Source of the DNA: Avena insularis
Taxonomy: Eukaryota; Streptophyta; Magnoliopsida; Poales; Poaceae
Reading direction: 5' to 3'
DNA: 64,000 bases
NCBI GenBank assembly: GCA_023614405.1
Contig: CM042689.1
Span: forward strand, 330,064,305 to 330,128,304
Under the pieces are notes generated by a model. It saw only the letters and a program-made list of their open reading frames with translations. It was not told where the DNA came from and searched no databases. Shown piece after piece: positions 35,266 to 46,230 of this stretch (its first letter is position 1; each line of letters begins with the position of its first letter). Made by a program: the position numbers and the translations under genes.

Positions 35266-35783
35266 TGTCGTGGTATTGCCGACGAGTACGCCATGGAGGG
35301 GTCCTCACAGTGCGTGTTTAGAGACGTGGGGTAAGGCGGATGGTTGACGGGTATGAGGTAACACAGCTTACCCAGGTTCATATCCCACAACGGTGGCGGA
35401 ATCCTACTCCTGCTATAAATCACTATAATGGCAATACGCCGAGTTACAGAGATTATGTTCGCTGTGCGAGGTGTGTGTAAAACGATGCCCTAAAGGCTCC
35501 CATAGGCCCGGCTTATATAGTCGTCAGGTCCTAGGGTTACAGGGAAAAGTCCTAGCCGTACAGGTTACAGAGTTCTACACCGTCTATTACTAGTCTTGTG
35601 TATCTTGCACTCCAAGGCTCGATGCACTGGTGACTCCACCGTAGCCTTCCTTTATCCGCATGGGCCTCCTTCTAGATCCACCTAATCGTCAGGCCATATA
35701 GGCCATGCTACCGACTATGGGCCACCCGGGTTAGTCGGATAAGAGACATGCTATGAGGATACCCATATAACATATCCCCAACA
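35266..35783 (-). repeat. 3' LTR of Tat element
   Basis: The LTR is 518 bp, TGTCGTGG..CCAACA on the plus strand. A 'gtatcccccgg' block follows on the right, i.e. a polypurine tract on the element's strand. It is similar to 50447-50977 apart from a few indels near 35620-35700. Confidence 0.92.
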
Positions 35784-36387
35784 GTATCCCCCGGAGAACT
35801 CCGAGATCTTGCGCCATCTTGCCTCTTCTTGTGGAATGCTCCGTCTAGATAGATGTCGGCAAATCGTCAAGCAATATCTTGTAGTCCTCCCAAAGAACCC
35901 TGCAAGGTTTTCTCCGTCTTCTACGAGTAAGTCGGAGAAATGCTGAATCTTCCACCGTACGCTCCCGTTGTTGGATTAAATCCGTCCATGCCGGAATCTT
36001 CGATGGGACGGCTCATCTACCATGTCAGTTATGACGATGTAGGCTGTAGGTCAGCGACGCCTCGTAACTCACACATGCAAAGAACATAATCATATCCGAT
36101 TTTCCCGTGCGAGCGATACGAACCGTTGGCGGCGACGGTTGGAGACGTGGCGAAATTACCGCGCACGTTCGTGAACACGTCGTCTACGCGGCAACTGTCC
36201 GATTAGCTGCACGAATCTTGATGCAGAGTAAGATAAATAGTGACCATGGGACACTTGCCACTTTTTCACCTCATTCTCTCGCGTCATCGTCTTCTTCCTC
36301 CAGCCGCGCGCCTCCTCGAGCTCTCCGCGAAAACCTCGAGAAACCCTAGCCTCTTGCCTGCACTAGTCGTGTCCTTTTCCTTCCTCC
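35784..36387. other. Tat element 3' noncoding region
   Basis: This lies between the 3' LTR polypurine tract and the start of the antisense gene. A TATA-like 'aagataaatag' near 36230 could serve the plus-strand gene. No coding block is seen. Confidence 0.45.
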
Positions 36388-39300
36388 ATGGCCAACAGCA
36401 GCTCATCTCCCTCAATGGCGGCGTCGAGCGAAGCCGCGGAGAAGCCGGCGAGCTCCGTCGTCGTGCCCCTAGAGGGTCTGGTCATCCCCGCATCAGCGGT
36501 GGTAGAAACCACCGGCGGCGACCATAACTTGGCGGCGCTGGAGCCCCTGGAAGAGGAGCCTGATTCGCACAAAGGCGACTGGCACGGCTCGGACATCACC
36601 GGCCGCGACCTCCAAGAGATGGTCGCTGAGGGTTATCTCCCTGTGACGGAGGGGCTCGCCTGGCGGGCGGCACCGGCCGGCGAGGTGACCCCCTCTCCCC
36701 AAGCCGGAGAGAAAGTATACCTTAAGGCGCAACTGGTACGCGGCGTTTCTTTGCCCATCTCCCACTTCTTCCTGTCCGTCTTGAATCACTTCAAGGTCCA
36801 ACCCCACAACCTCTCCCCCAATAGTATCCTAGTGCTTAGCAACTTCAAGGCACTTTGCGAGGGTTACCTAGGGATTAGGCCTAGGTTAGATCTGTTTGTG
36901 TACTTCTTCACCGTCAAACGTGAAGCCGGACACAACAAGGAGGAGCTTAGAAACTGCGGCACCATAAGCTTCAAGATCCGACTTGGCCGACGGTTCCCCG
37001 ACATCGTCGGCCACGATTCGTGCAAGAACTGGCACCGGACGTACTTCTACGGCCCCGACATTCCTTTGTCGGGCCGAGAAGTAACGTACCCGGACTTCGT
37101 GGATGGAGCCGCCGCCGAAGTCCCCACATGGCGGTCCCATGCCTCCCTTCCCTCCGACCTCAACGCTTCTCGCGCAATAAGGCGGATCGAATGGTTTGTA
37201 GATACGGGTCTGACCGGCTTGGACCTAGCCATGTGCTGGTTCATCAGGTGGATCCAACCTCTGCAGCACCGTGTGAAGCTTATGCACGAGTACACCGGCG
37301 ACCGAAGGGATACCCTCCGGATCTCCGAGGACAACTTCTCGAGCGACTCCGTCAAGTTCCGCCTCAAGGACATCGTCAAGATGAAGGACAAGAAGCGTGG
37401 CTTCACCCTCACCTATGACATGTTTGTAGAGGGAAAGTGCCCAGAGGTAGGTGTTTATTTTTAGTGTATGACATTGCTCTAGTTTTTCCGTCTTGCTAAT
37501 GCCATCTTGTCTAACACGGTGATTTCTCACTTAACAGCTTAGCGATCTAGAGGAGGGCAACCTGGCCGCCCAAATCTATGATCCCAAGATGAAGGAAGTC
37601 ACGGTCGTGTCCGACGATGACGCCCCGTTGGCGCGAAAGCGGAAGAGCTCCACCTCTGACGCTGCCGATGGAGGCAAGAAAAAGAAGACGGAGGGTGGAG
37701 CCTCCAAAAAGAGTACTGCCGCCCTGGAGGCGGAAAAGAAGAAAACCACCGGGATGTTTGCCAAAGCGCCCCCCTAGTGTAAGTTTCTCATTCTCCGACA
37801 TTGTCTTGTTTATTTGTCTTATTCCTGTACTTATGCATTTTGCACGTTTCAGGAAGAAAGCCACAACCAGCCTCAAGAAGTCCTCCAAGACTCTTGGGGC
37901 TTCTAGAAATATTAAAGATATGCTGCATCGCGACTCTTCCCCCGCCATCGCCCCTGCTACTCCTGCCTTCAAGCCCTCCTCTGCTCCGACAAGCTCCCAA
38001 GCCCAGGAGGCACCAGGCCCTTCCGCCATGGAAGTGGATTCTGGAGCCTCTACCGAACTCGCAGTTGTCGGCGAGCAGGCGACGCAGGAGAGCACTGCTC
38101 TTCAAATGGCTGAAGCTCCGGCTAAGGATGCCATCGGTAGCGGTAAGGCGGTGGTGGTTGCTGGTACATCTGCCGAAGGCGGCGCCTCCGCTCCCCAGAA
38201 ACCCTTAGAACTGCCAAAGATTATCTTCCCGGTGCTTATGCCGGGTAGCACAACTATGGTTCCTAGAGGAGTGCCGTCATCTCCGACGTGCGGTCTTGAG
38301 GAGCTACTCCGACAAGCAGACATCTTGCGAAGCAACAACGTTTCTTTTGGCAAGCTGTTGGCCGAGAGTGCTACAAACCTCAAGATCATCGCACTTGTAA
38401 GTTTTACTTTACCTTTTGCATTTCATATGAGTATCCCACTATAGCCCCCGAGGATGTAGACGGAAAACCAACGGTTTTGCATCTATATGCTCTAAGAGTG
38501 ACTAAGTTAGAAAAAACTCTCACTGTAGCCCCCAAGCATTTAGATGGAATGAATTATTCCGACTAGATGCTTTAAGAGTAGCATACACAGTGTTCATAAT
38601 TTTAAGTGTTGTAGCCCCCAAGCCTCTAGCTGTAACTGAATTAGTTCCGACTAGATACTTAAAGAAAAGCTAGGCATTTTCCGAGTTAAAACTTTATACT
38701 ATAGCCCCCAAGCTTCTAGTTGAGAACTGAATTAGCTCCGACTAGATGCTTAAAGAAAAGCTAAGCATATTGCTAAGTTAAAAACTCTCGCTGTAGCCCC
38801 CGAGCGCCTAGATGGAAAATCTCCGACTAGGGGCTCCAAGTAGACTAAACAACGACTTGACTTTGTATTTGTTTCCACAGAACGAGAATGCTCGGAGGGG
38901 CATGGCCAATGATAAGTACCAGTAGATGCGCGCGGACCTTGAAGCTGAAAAGGGTAAAACCACCATCTTGAAGGAACAGATCATCAAAAACAAGAGTTTG
39001 TTTTATTTTTGCGCATTTCTGTCTTACTTTTGTGCCTTCCTTCTTCGAGTACTCACGGTGTACTTTGTTTTCTCCGATTTGCAGAGCATGTAGCCAAGGC
39101 CAAGGATATTGTCGAGCAGTCTAAGCACATCTAGCAGCTGGACAGCGAGAACAAGATCCTTAAGAAGGAGAGGGAAGAAATGCTGAAGATGCACGAGGAT
39201 TCCATGAAAGCCCTGCAGGACTCCGCCTCCGCTGAGATCAATCGCTTGAAGGAGGAGCTTGCGATCCTAAAGGATCAGAAGCAAGCTGCCGACAAGCAAA

Positions 39301-39989
39301 ACCTTCGCCATAGCGAGGCGTTTAAGCTCCTTCAACAAGAGAAAGAATCCTTGGCGGACGTCGTCTGGCAGGCTAAGGCCAGCATCTTCAGTAAGTATCC
39401 TCCGCCTTGGAGCTCTGTAGTCTGGGTACTTAGAATTTTTGAACTCATGCAATCGTTGTCGGAATTTTCAGCGCCCCTGGGTTTAACCCGCTCGCCTCCT
39501 TCGGACAAGGAATGCATGATTCTTGCCGGCAACTTCATCAATACCGCCATCACCCAGGCCAAGGAGATCGCCACACCCCTGCAGATTTACATCAAGGCCT
39601 CGGACTCCATGGTGAAGTACTCGGAGATTCTGCGCCGAGCCCCCGAGAGTGTCGCAAGCTGGAAAGCTTCATGTGCACGGGCTGGCGCAAGGATGGCGTT
39701 GTCCATGGTGAAGGCACACTATGAAGGTGCCGACATCGACACGGTAACATCTGGTATCCCCGACGTGGATGATGACGGCAAGGAGATTGATCACGAAGCC
39801 ATCCTGTCATCACTCGCGGGCTATGACACCAGGGTTGCCGAGTTGGTGGACGTCGACGTCTTCGTGCCCAGGAACTTTCTTGACAACGCCGAGCCTGAAT
39901 CCTCCGAGTCTCCTCACAGTGGCGACGCTGAGGGTGAATCTCCGGCTGGTGATGATGCGGCCTCCAAGTCCCCTGCACCCAAGGAGTGA
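36388..39989 (+). pseudogene. Antisense multi-exon ORF of the Tat element ('putative gypsy-type transposon' domain)
   Basis: This gene runs opposite to gag-pol. Exons with fitting GT-AG borders and phases: 36388-37446, 37538-37776, 37853-38396, 38881-38995, 39085-39390, 39472-39989. Exon 1 matches the plant 'putative gypsy type transposon' domain in style (HFFLSVLNHFKVQPHNLSPN, FVYFFTVKREAG, and later LTYDMFVEGKCPE). Exons 2-3 are Lys- and Ala/Pro-rich, exons 4-5 form a Glu/Lys coiled coil (EEMLKMHEDSMKALQ...), and exon 6 has an acidic Ser/Pro tail. In-frame stops occur at the exon 2/3 junction and in exons 4 and 5, so this copy is a pseudogene. Such aORFs are known from Tat elements, but their function is not. 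The exon structure here is inferred from sequence only. Confidence 0.75.
38437..38830. repeat. Repeated polypurine-like motif array 1
   Basis: The block 'tagccccc(g/a)ag' occurs at about 38440, 38525, 38609, 38702 and 38793, with a loosely conserved ~85-90 bp unit (…ctagatgg/ctagttg… ccgactagatgct…). On the element's coding strand each copy reads ct(c/t)gggggcta, like the polypurine tract beside the 3' LTR. The array lies in intron 3 of the antisense gene. Confidence 0.8.
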
Positions 39990-40129
39990 AAAACACTTTG
40001 TAATTCTTGTTTCACCTTTGGAGTGTGCATTGAAAAAACTTGGTGATGTAATCTTAAGGCGGAAAACAATGGTTGTCGTATCCTGCTACTTAAGAATTAA
40101 TGCCCAGTATGTATATATTTTTTAAGCAA

Positions 40130-40500
40130 GTGCTGGCTTATCCATTACTTTGGTTTTTATGCTTGACTTTTCGTGAGTCGGAAGACTCGTTGTCGGAACC
40201 ATGCGCTTAGGCGATGATACCCAATGGCACCGTCAATAACCTTAGCACAAAATCGCCGACAATAAGTGCCAAAAGTCACTACTCTAGAATCCACATAAAA
40301 ACAACAAAGAACGTGTACACCAGAAAACTTAAGCTAACGCCCGTAGGCGGAATTTTCACAAGTGCAATCGCAAAGCTTGTGCATAAAGGTTTATATGATC
40401 CAAAAATGAACACTAAAGGAGGTAAAAGACTCAGCAATATGAGTGAACCAAAGAGCTTTATTTCATTGATCATATAAGAGGTACACGATTAGATAAAAAA
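40130..40500. repeat. Tat internal repeat, copy 1 (matches 49200-49550)
   Basis: The sequence from 'caagtgctggcttatcc' through 'aacttaagctaacgcccg' is clearly homologous to about 49196-49550 in the same orientation. This shows that two internal regions of the same family lie within the insertion. Confidence 0.85.
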
Positions 40501-40549
40501 TGCTAAGTGTAGAAAGGACGTAGTTGTGCTATGTTCCATGGCCGATCAA

Positions 40550-41426
40550 GCTCCAGGTAGTCATCATCCGGGTCACGTCGCTTACGCTTATGATCCTCAT
40601 TGGGTCTATCCTTGAGTTCACGATTGTCGACAAGGTAGTAAGACCCATTGAGCAGCGTCTTGCTTATGATGAACGGTCCTTCCCATGGCGGGGATAATTT
40701 GTGAGACTTCTTCTACTTAAGTCGGAGCACCAAATCCCCCTCTTTAAACGAGCGATGCCGGACGCGGCGACTATGGTAGATGCGTAGCTTCTGCTGGTAG
40801 ATGGCGGATCTTTGGCATGCCAAAACGCGCTCCTCCTCGAGAAGGTCCACATCTAGGCGTCTGGATTCTTCAGCATCATCTTCGTCGTAGGCGGCAACTC
40901 TTGGTGCATCGTGGAGGATGTCGGAAGGTAGGATAGCTTCTGCTCCATATACCATGAAATAAGGGGTGTAGCCGGTGGATCTGTTGGGTGTAGTTCAGAA
41001 CTCCACAGACAGATGGAAATTCTTCCGCCAGTGCTCCAATGCCTGTAGCGGTGCCTCAAGACATGGCTTGATTCCCTGCAGAATTAATCCATTGGCTCGC
41101 TCAACTTGACCATTGGATTGTGGGTGTGCCACAGATGCAAGGTCAAGTCGGATGCCTTTGTCCCAGCAATAGGCCTCCACTTCTCTGAGTGATAAGTTGC
41201 TTCCATTGTCGGTGATGATGCTATGTGGGAGACCAAATCTCACCACCAGATCCCGGACAAACCTGAGGGCAGTTGCCCCATCAAGCTTTCTAATGGGTTT
41301 AGCTTCTATCCATTTGGTGAATTTGTCAACTGCTACAAGCAGATGCGTAAATCCACACGGTGCCGTTTGCAACGGCCCCACCATGTCTAGCCCCCAGACT
41401 ACAAACGGCCAAGTTATTGGTATTGT
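40550..41426 (-). pseudogene. Tat element integrase core and C-terminal region
   Basis: The core (40995-41384) shows VDKFTKWIEAKPI, TDNGSNL and HPQSNGQVERAN, the D,D-E catalytic context. A further piece (40713-40955) has MVYGAEAILPSDI and a basic YHSRRVRHRSFKEGDLVLR tail, followed to about 40550 by a poorly framed C-terminus. Frame breaks separate the pieces from each other and from the upstream RNase H/zinc-binding frame. It is inactive as it stands. Confidence 0.9.
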
Positions 41427-42827
41427 TCACAATTCTTCAGCAGGAACATGTGGTTGTCGGGCATAATACTGGCATCTTGTGCACGTTTCAACCAACTTGT
41501 CGGTGTCCGCCTTCGCGGTTAGCCAGTAGAATCCTTGCCGGAAGGCTTTCGCGACCAACGATCGAGGAGCGGCGTGATGCCCGCAATCTCCGAAATGGAT
41601 TTCGCGTAGGATTTCCATAACTTCTAGTTGGGAAACACACTTTAGGTATACACCAGTAGTGCTCCTTTTGTAGAGTTGCCCATTGATTATGGTATAACCC
41701 TTTGCTCGTCGTACTATCTGCCGTCTTTCGACCTCGTCGTCGGGCAAAGTTTCGTGTTCGAGATATTCCATGAACGGTTTAGTCCAAGACGGAGGGGTAT
41801 TTGTCACCATGTTGACGAAAGAATCAGCTCTATCCGGGTTGTCGATGTCGGCGCCCTTCACGGATGGTGTGCGTAGATGCTCTAGGAAAACTCCTGGCGG
41901 AATTTTCTTGCACCCTGATCCAAGCTTAGACAATAGATCAGTCGCCTCGTTTTGCTCCCTCGGTACATACTTGACTTCGTAGCCCAAGAAGCTCTTGGCT
42001 ATCTCATCCACTTCGTCTCGATATGCCGCCATCATAGGGTTCCGCGCATTCCAGGTGCCAGCCACCTGCTGGGCAACCAAGTCGGAATCTCCACAGCAAA
42101 CTATGCGCTTGATGCCAATATCCTTGGCTACACGCAGTCCGTGAATGAGTGCTTCATACTCCGCCATGTTGTTTGTAGCCTCGAAGTGGATCTGCAGAAC
42201 GTAGTGTAGCTTGTCTCCTTTTGGTGACTGCAGCAATACACCAGCCCCCGAGTCGTTGAGCAGCTTTGATCCGTCAAAGTGCATCACCCAGTATTCTGGT
42301 TCTGGCAACGGAGTGGCATCCGGCATCTCCGTCCAATCTGCAATAAAATCTGCCAAGGCTTGTGACTTGATATCGTCGTGTCTTTTGTAGGTGATCTCGA
42401 AGGCGGCAAGTTCAATGCCCCACTTCGCGACCCTTCCCGTAGCGTCGTTGTTGTTGATAATGTCGGACAGTGGAGTCTTGCTCACTACTGTAATTGGGTG
42501 CTCCTGAAAGTAATGACTCAACTTCCGCGAAGCGAGGAATACTCCATAAGCTATCTTTTGGTAGTGCGGGTAACGCTGCTTGGACTCTGTCAAGACCTCG
42601 CTTACATAGTAAACTGGTCGTTGAACTCCATTCTCATAGCCTGGTTCCCTCCGCTCTACCACGACGACGATGCTGATAACCCGGTTGGTTGCCTCCATGT
42701 AGATCAACAGGGGCTCGCCAGGCTCGGGTGCCGCAAGGATGGGCGCTGAGGAAAGAATCTCCTTGAGCTGCTTCAATGCTGCATCTGCTTCGTCCGTCCA
42801 TGTGAATTTGTCCGCCTTCTTCAGCAA
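41427..42827 (-). pseudogene. Tat element dual RNase H and integrase zinc-binding region
   Basis: The 466-codon frame starts with the classical Gypsy RNase H (PVYYVSEVLTESKQRYPHYQKIAYGV). It continues with a second, plant/archaeal-type RNase H (MHFDGSKLLNDSGAGVLL, NNMAEYEALIHGLRVA, GDSDLVAQQV) and ends in the HHCC zinc-binding start of integrase (HFGDCGHH ... CTRCQYYA). The tandem of two RNase H domains is the diagnostic feature of the Tat clade. This frame is intact in itself but is cut off from RT by a frame break near 42950. Confidence 0.92.
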
Positions 42828-42937
42828 CTTGTACAGCGGCAGAGCCTTCTCTCCAAGTCGGCTGATGAACCGACTAACTGCTGCAACACAACCTGTTAGT
42901 CGTTGGATGTCCTTTAGGCATGTCGGACGATTTATGT

Positions 42938-43660
42938 TTAAGATGGCCTTGATTTTCTCCGGGTTGACCTCGATTCATTCTGGGAAACGATGAAGCCCAA
43001 CAATTTGCTTTGGAACCTCAAGACGCACTTCTTAGAGTTGAGCATCATGTTGTATTTCCGGAGATTATCAAAGGTTTCTTTTAAGTCAGAGATTAAGTCA
43101 TTTGACTTTTTAGACATCACCGCGATATCGTCCACATAGGCGTGAACGTTCCGACCAATTTGATCGTGAAGGCAACGTTGCATTGTCCGCTGGTAGGTAG
43201 CACCTGCGTTTTTCAGCCCAAAGGGCATCGTGACATAGCAAAACGTGTCGTAAGGGGTAGTGAACGAAGTGGCCAATTGGTCCGACTTCCTCATCTTGAT
43301 TTGGTGGTATCCTGAGTATGCATCAAGAAAACACAAAAGTTCCGAGCCAGCCGTCGAGTCAATGACTTGGTCAATGCGAGGCAAAGCAAACGGATCTTTG
43401 GGACATGCTTTGTTCAAGCCGGTGTAATCAACGCACATTCTTAATTCATTGGTTCCCTTTTTGGGGACAAGTACAGGATTGGCCACCCATCGGGTGTGAA
43501 GGACTTCTCGGATAAACTCAGCCTTAAGTAACCTAGCTATCTCTTTGCCAATGGCGCGTCTCTTCTCATCTCCGAAGTGTCGTAGAGGTTGTTTCACTGG
43601 TTTACATTTTGGATCTATGTTTAAGCTATGCTCGGCAAGTTCCCTAGGTACACCTTTCAT
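42938..43660 (-). pseudogene. Tat element reverse transcriptase
   Basis: Canonical Gypsy RT blocks appear: FIREVLHTRWVANPVLVPKK, MCVDYTGLNKACPKD, FLDAYSGYHQI, MPFGLKNAGATYQR and the catalytic AYVDDIAVMS. The frame is lost just after LLGFIVSQ near 42960. The catalytic motif itself is present. Confidence 0.93.
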
Positions 43661-43723
43661 GTCGGCAGGTTCCCAGGCAAAGATGTCCCTATTCTCATGG
43701 AGGAACTCGACGAGCGCGCTTTC

Positions 43724-44455
43724 CTATTTGGGATCCAGGTTCGTCCCAATGGCGGTGACCTTGGAGGCATCGCCTACCACAAGTTCCACCGGCTTGGTAT
43801 CGATGGCGGCCTTGAACGCAGGAGCGGAGTCGGAGATTTGCTTCTTCGACGCGGGCATCTCTGAGTCATTGACCTTGCTCTGGATCTCCTTGAATTCTTC
43901 GCTGTAGAGGACAGCTTCTGCAACGACTGCTTCATTGATCTCGCAGTCCCTTGCCTTGGTAAAGCTTCTGGATACGGTGATGACACCGTTCGGTCCGGGT
44001 ATCTTGAGTTTGTTGTAGATGAAGCATGGCTTGGCCATGAACGTGTGGAATATGTCGCGGCCAAATATGACGTGGTACACACTCTTGAAGGGGACCACCT
44101 CAAAGGTCATGCGCTCTTGGCGGTAATTATTAACGTCGCCAAAGGCTACCTGAAGTGTGATGCACCCAAGGGACCGAGCCTCCCGACCAGGCACTACGCC
44201 ATGGAAAATGGTGTTGGTCCGCCTTAGGTTTGCCTCCATCAAGTTCATCTTCTGCAGTGTATCCAGGTATATAATGTTGATGCTGCTTCCACTATCCACC
44301 ATGCACTTGGTGAACTCCACGCCGTCAATCAATGGGTTGATGACCATGGCGTACTGGTTCTCCGTGGGTACAAGGTCTGGGTGGTCCGTCCTATCCCAAG
44401 TGATTGGAACTTCCGACCAGCGCAGGTATTGGGGAACTGGGGGGAGAGTGGCCAT
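43724..44455 (-). pseudogene. Tat element aspartic protease region
   Basis: The 243-codon frame has the active-site context CMVDSGSSINIIY and a downstream hydrophobic FGRDIFHTFMA block, the retropepsin-like fold of plant Gypsy elements. A stop precedes RT at 43724 (DPK then stop), separating the two frames. Confidence 0.9.
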
Positions 44456-44482
44456 CAGGATCCTTAGAGAGGTCTTCTGTTG

Positions 44483-45930
44483 TCAGACGGTGGGGGTGCC
44501 AAGGAAAGTGTGGTAGACTGGGGCCTTCTTTGCGAAGGGGTTCTTGCCCTTGTCGTCGCTCTTGGCGGCGTGCTTGGGGTCAACGTCCTCGTCCATGTCA
44601 CTTGAATCCTTGGACTCCTCCTCCTTCTTCTTCCCCTTGCCCTTGCCTCGCGGTCTGTTCTTCCGACTTTGCTTGTAGCCGGACTCCGGGTCTTCCTTTA
44701 GGTCGTTGACGAACTTGCAGTGTCGATTGGTATGGGTGGCCTTGCCGTTGGCGTCGAGGTGTACGAGGCACGGCATATCGCGGTATTCTTCGTAGATTTG
44801 GGGAACGCGGAGCGGCGCCGAGTTGCTTTCACTTCCTCGCTGCTGCCCACGGCCTGCTCCCCTTCCTCGGCCACGTTGTCCGCCTTCTCCTCGTCCTGCA
44901 AAAGTCATGGCGACCATGTCGGTAGATTGCTTTTCTTCTGGAGCGGTTTTCCGCTTTGTACTGTTGTTCCTCCGAGCTTGAGTTGGAACGGCCGTTGCCG
45001 GCAAAGAGCCACGAGCATCGTCGTCGGCAGCTGCGAACTCACTAGCTAACTGAATCATCTGATTCAAGTCAAGCTGATGGTTGTCCTGCAAGCGCTTTAG
45101 CTTATGTCGGAGTAATGTGCCTCTTTCCAACCCGTCGATGAAGGCGGCCATGGCGGTCTGGGCGTGCACTCCTACGCAGGAATTCTTCATATCCAGCCAG
45201 CGGGAGAGGTAGGCGCGAGATGTCTCGTCTTTCTCTTGCACGCACCGCTGTAGATCGCCCACAGTGCAGGGACGCTTGTATGTACCCTCAAAGTTTTTGG
45301 TGAACGCTTCTTGCATGTCCAACCAGTTGTAGATGGATTTCTCCGGCAAGTCGTCGATCCATTGACGGGCCGTGCCCGCTAACATTAATGGGAGGTACTT
45401 GACGGCGACGTTGGGGTTGCCTCCTGCAATCTCCACCACGTTGCCGTAGTCCGGCAACCATGTGGCAGGCTTGGCGGTGCCGTCATAGGGCTTGATGGTC
45501 TTGTCAATCCGGAAACCTTTGGGGTAAGTTGCGGTCCGTATTGCAGGTCCAAAGCAACGTGGTCCCAGGTATGGTCCTTCTCGGGCCTCATGGATCTTAT
45601 CGATCCGCGAACGTGCATCGTATGGCTCCGGGTTCTTCTTCTTTTTGTCAACAGGGGATGGGCTGCGCGAACGACGCGGGCCTCCTCCACCATGGTGACT
45701 GCTTGGCGGCGATGGAGGCGGAGGTGGCGGTGGGTTAGCCTTCTTGCTGTTACCCTCCTGCGACGCCTCACGCCTGTCACGGTTGCTTGTCGGACGCGGA
45801 GGGTCATGGCGCGACCTACTCTTGTGTCCTTCGTTGTGCTTTCCGTCATAACGGGTCTGCTCCACGTTGTCGCGGATGACGATGCCACACTGCTTTGGTG
45901 GGGGCATATCATTACGATGGTGAGCCTTGT
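44483..45930 (-). pseudogene. Tat element gag, second module
   Basis: The frame (45907-44483) has the Retrotrans_gag core: FRIDKTIKPYDGTAKPATWL, then AGTARQWIDDLPEKSIYNW, and FEGTYKRPCTVGDLQRCVQE with DETSRAYLSRWLDMKNS. An RG-rich tail follows and a CxxH-type segment (CLVHLDANGKATHTNRHCKF). A frame shift near 45925 separates it from the preceding piece (46212 downward). Gag coats the RNA genome in virus-like particles. Confidence 0.88.
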
Positions 45931-46230
45931 AGTCTTCGTGACGTCGGGGGATCGGGGCGGTGGCGATGGGCGGCGAGGTTGGGCTCTTTCTCCGTGGTCG
46001 GAGGATATGGGGATAGCATCCTTCCTGTTGCGCGCATCCCTCCGTCTTCGTTCTGATGAACCCGTCGGTGATCCGACATCCTGAGGAGATCTGTCCCTTG
46101 GCGGTTTGTACTGGCTAGATCGACAGAGCGCTGGGTCAGACTCAAGCCTCTGAGAGATGGCCTTTTCCTGCTGCTTTACCGCCTTGGCCACTAGGTCATA
46201 GACCTGTTCCATTGCCTCAGGTGATCTATC

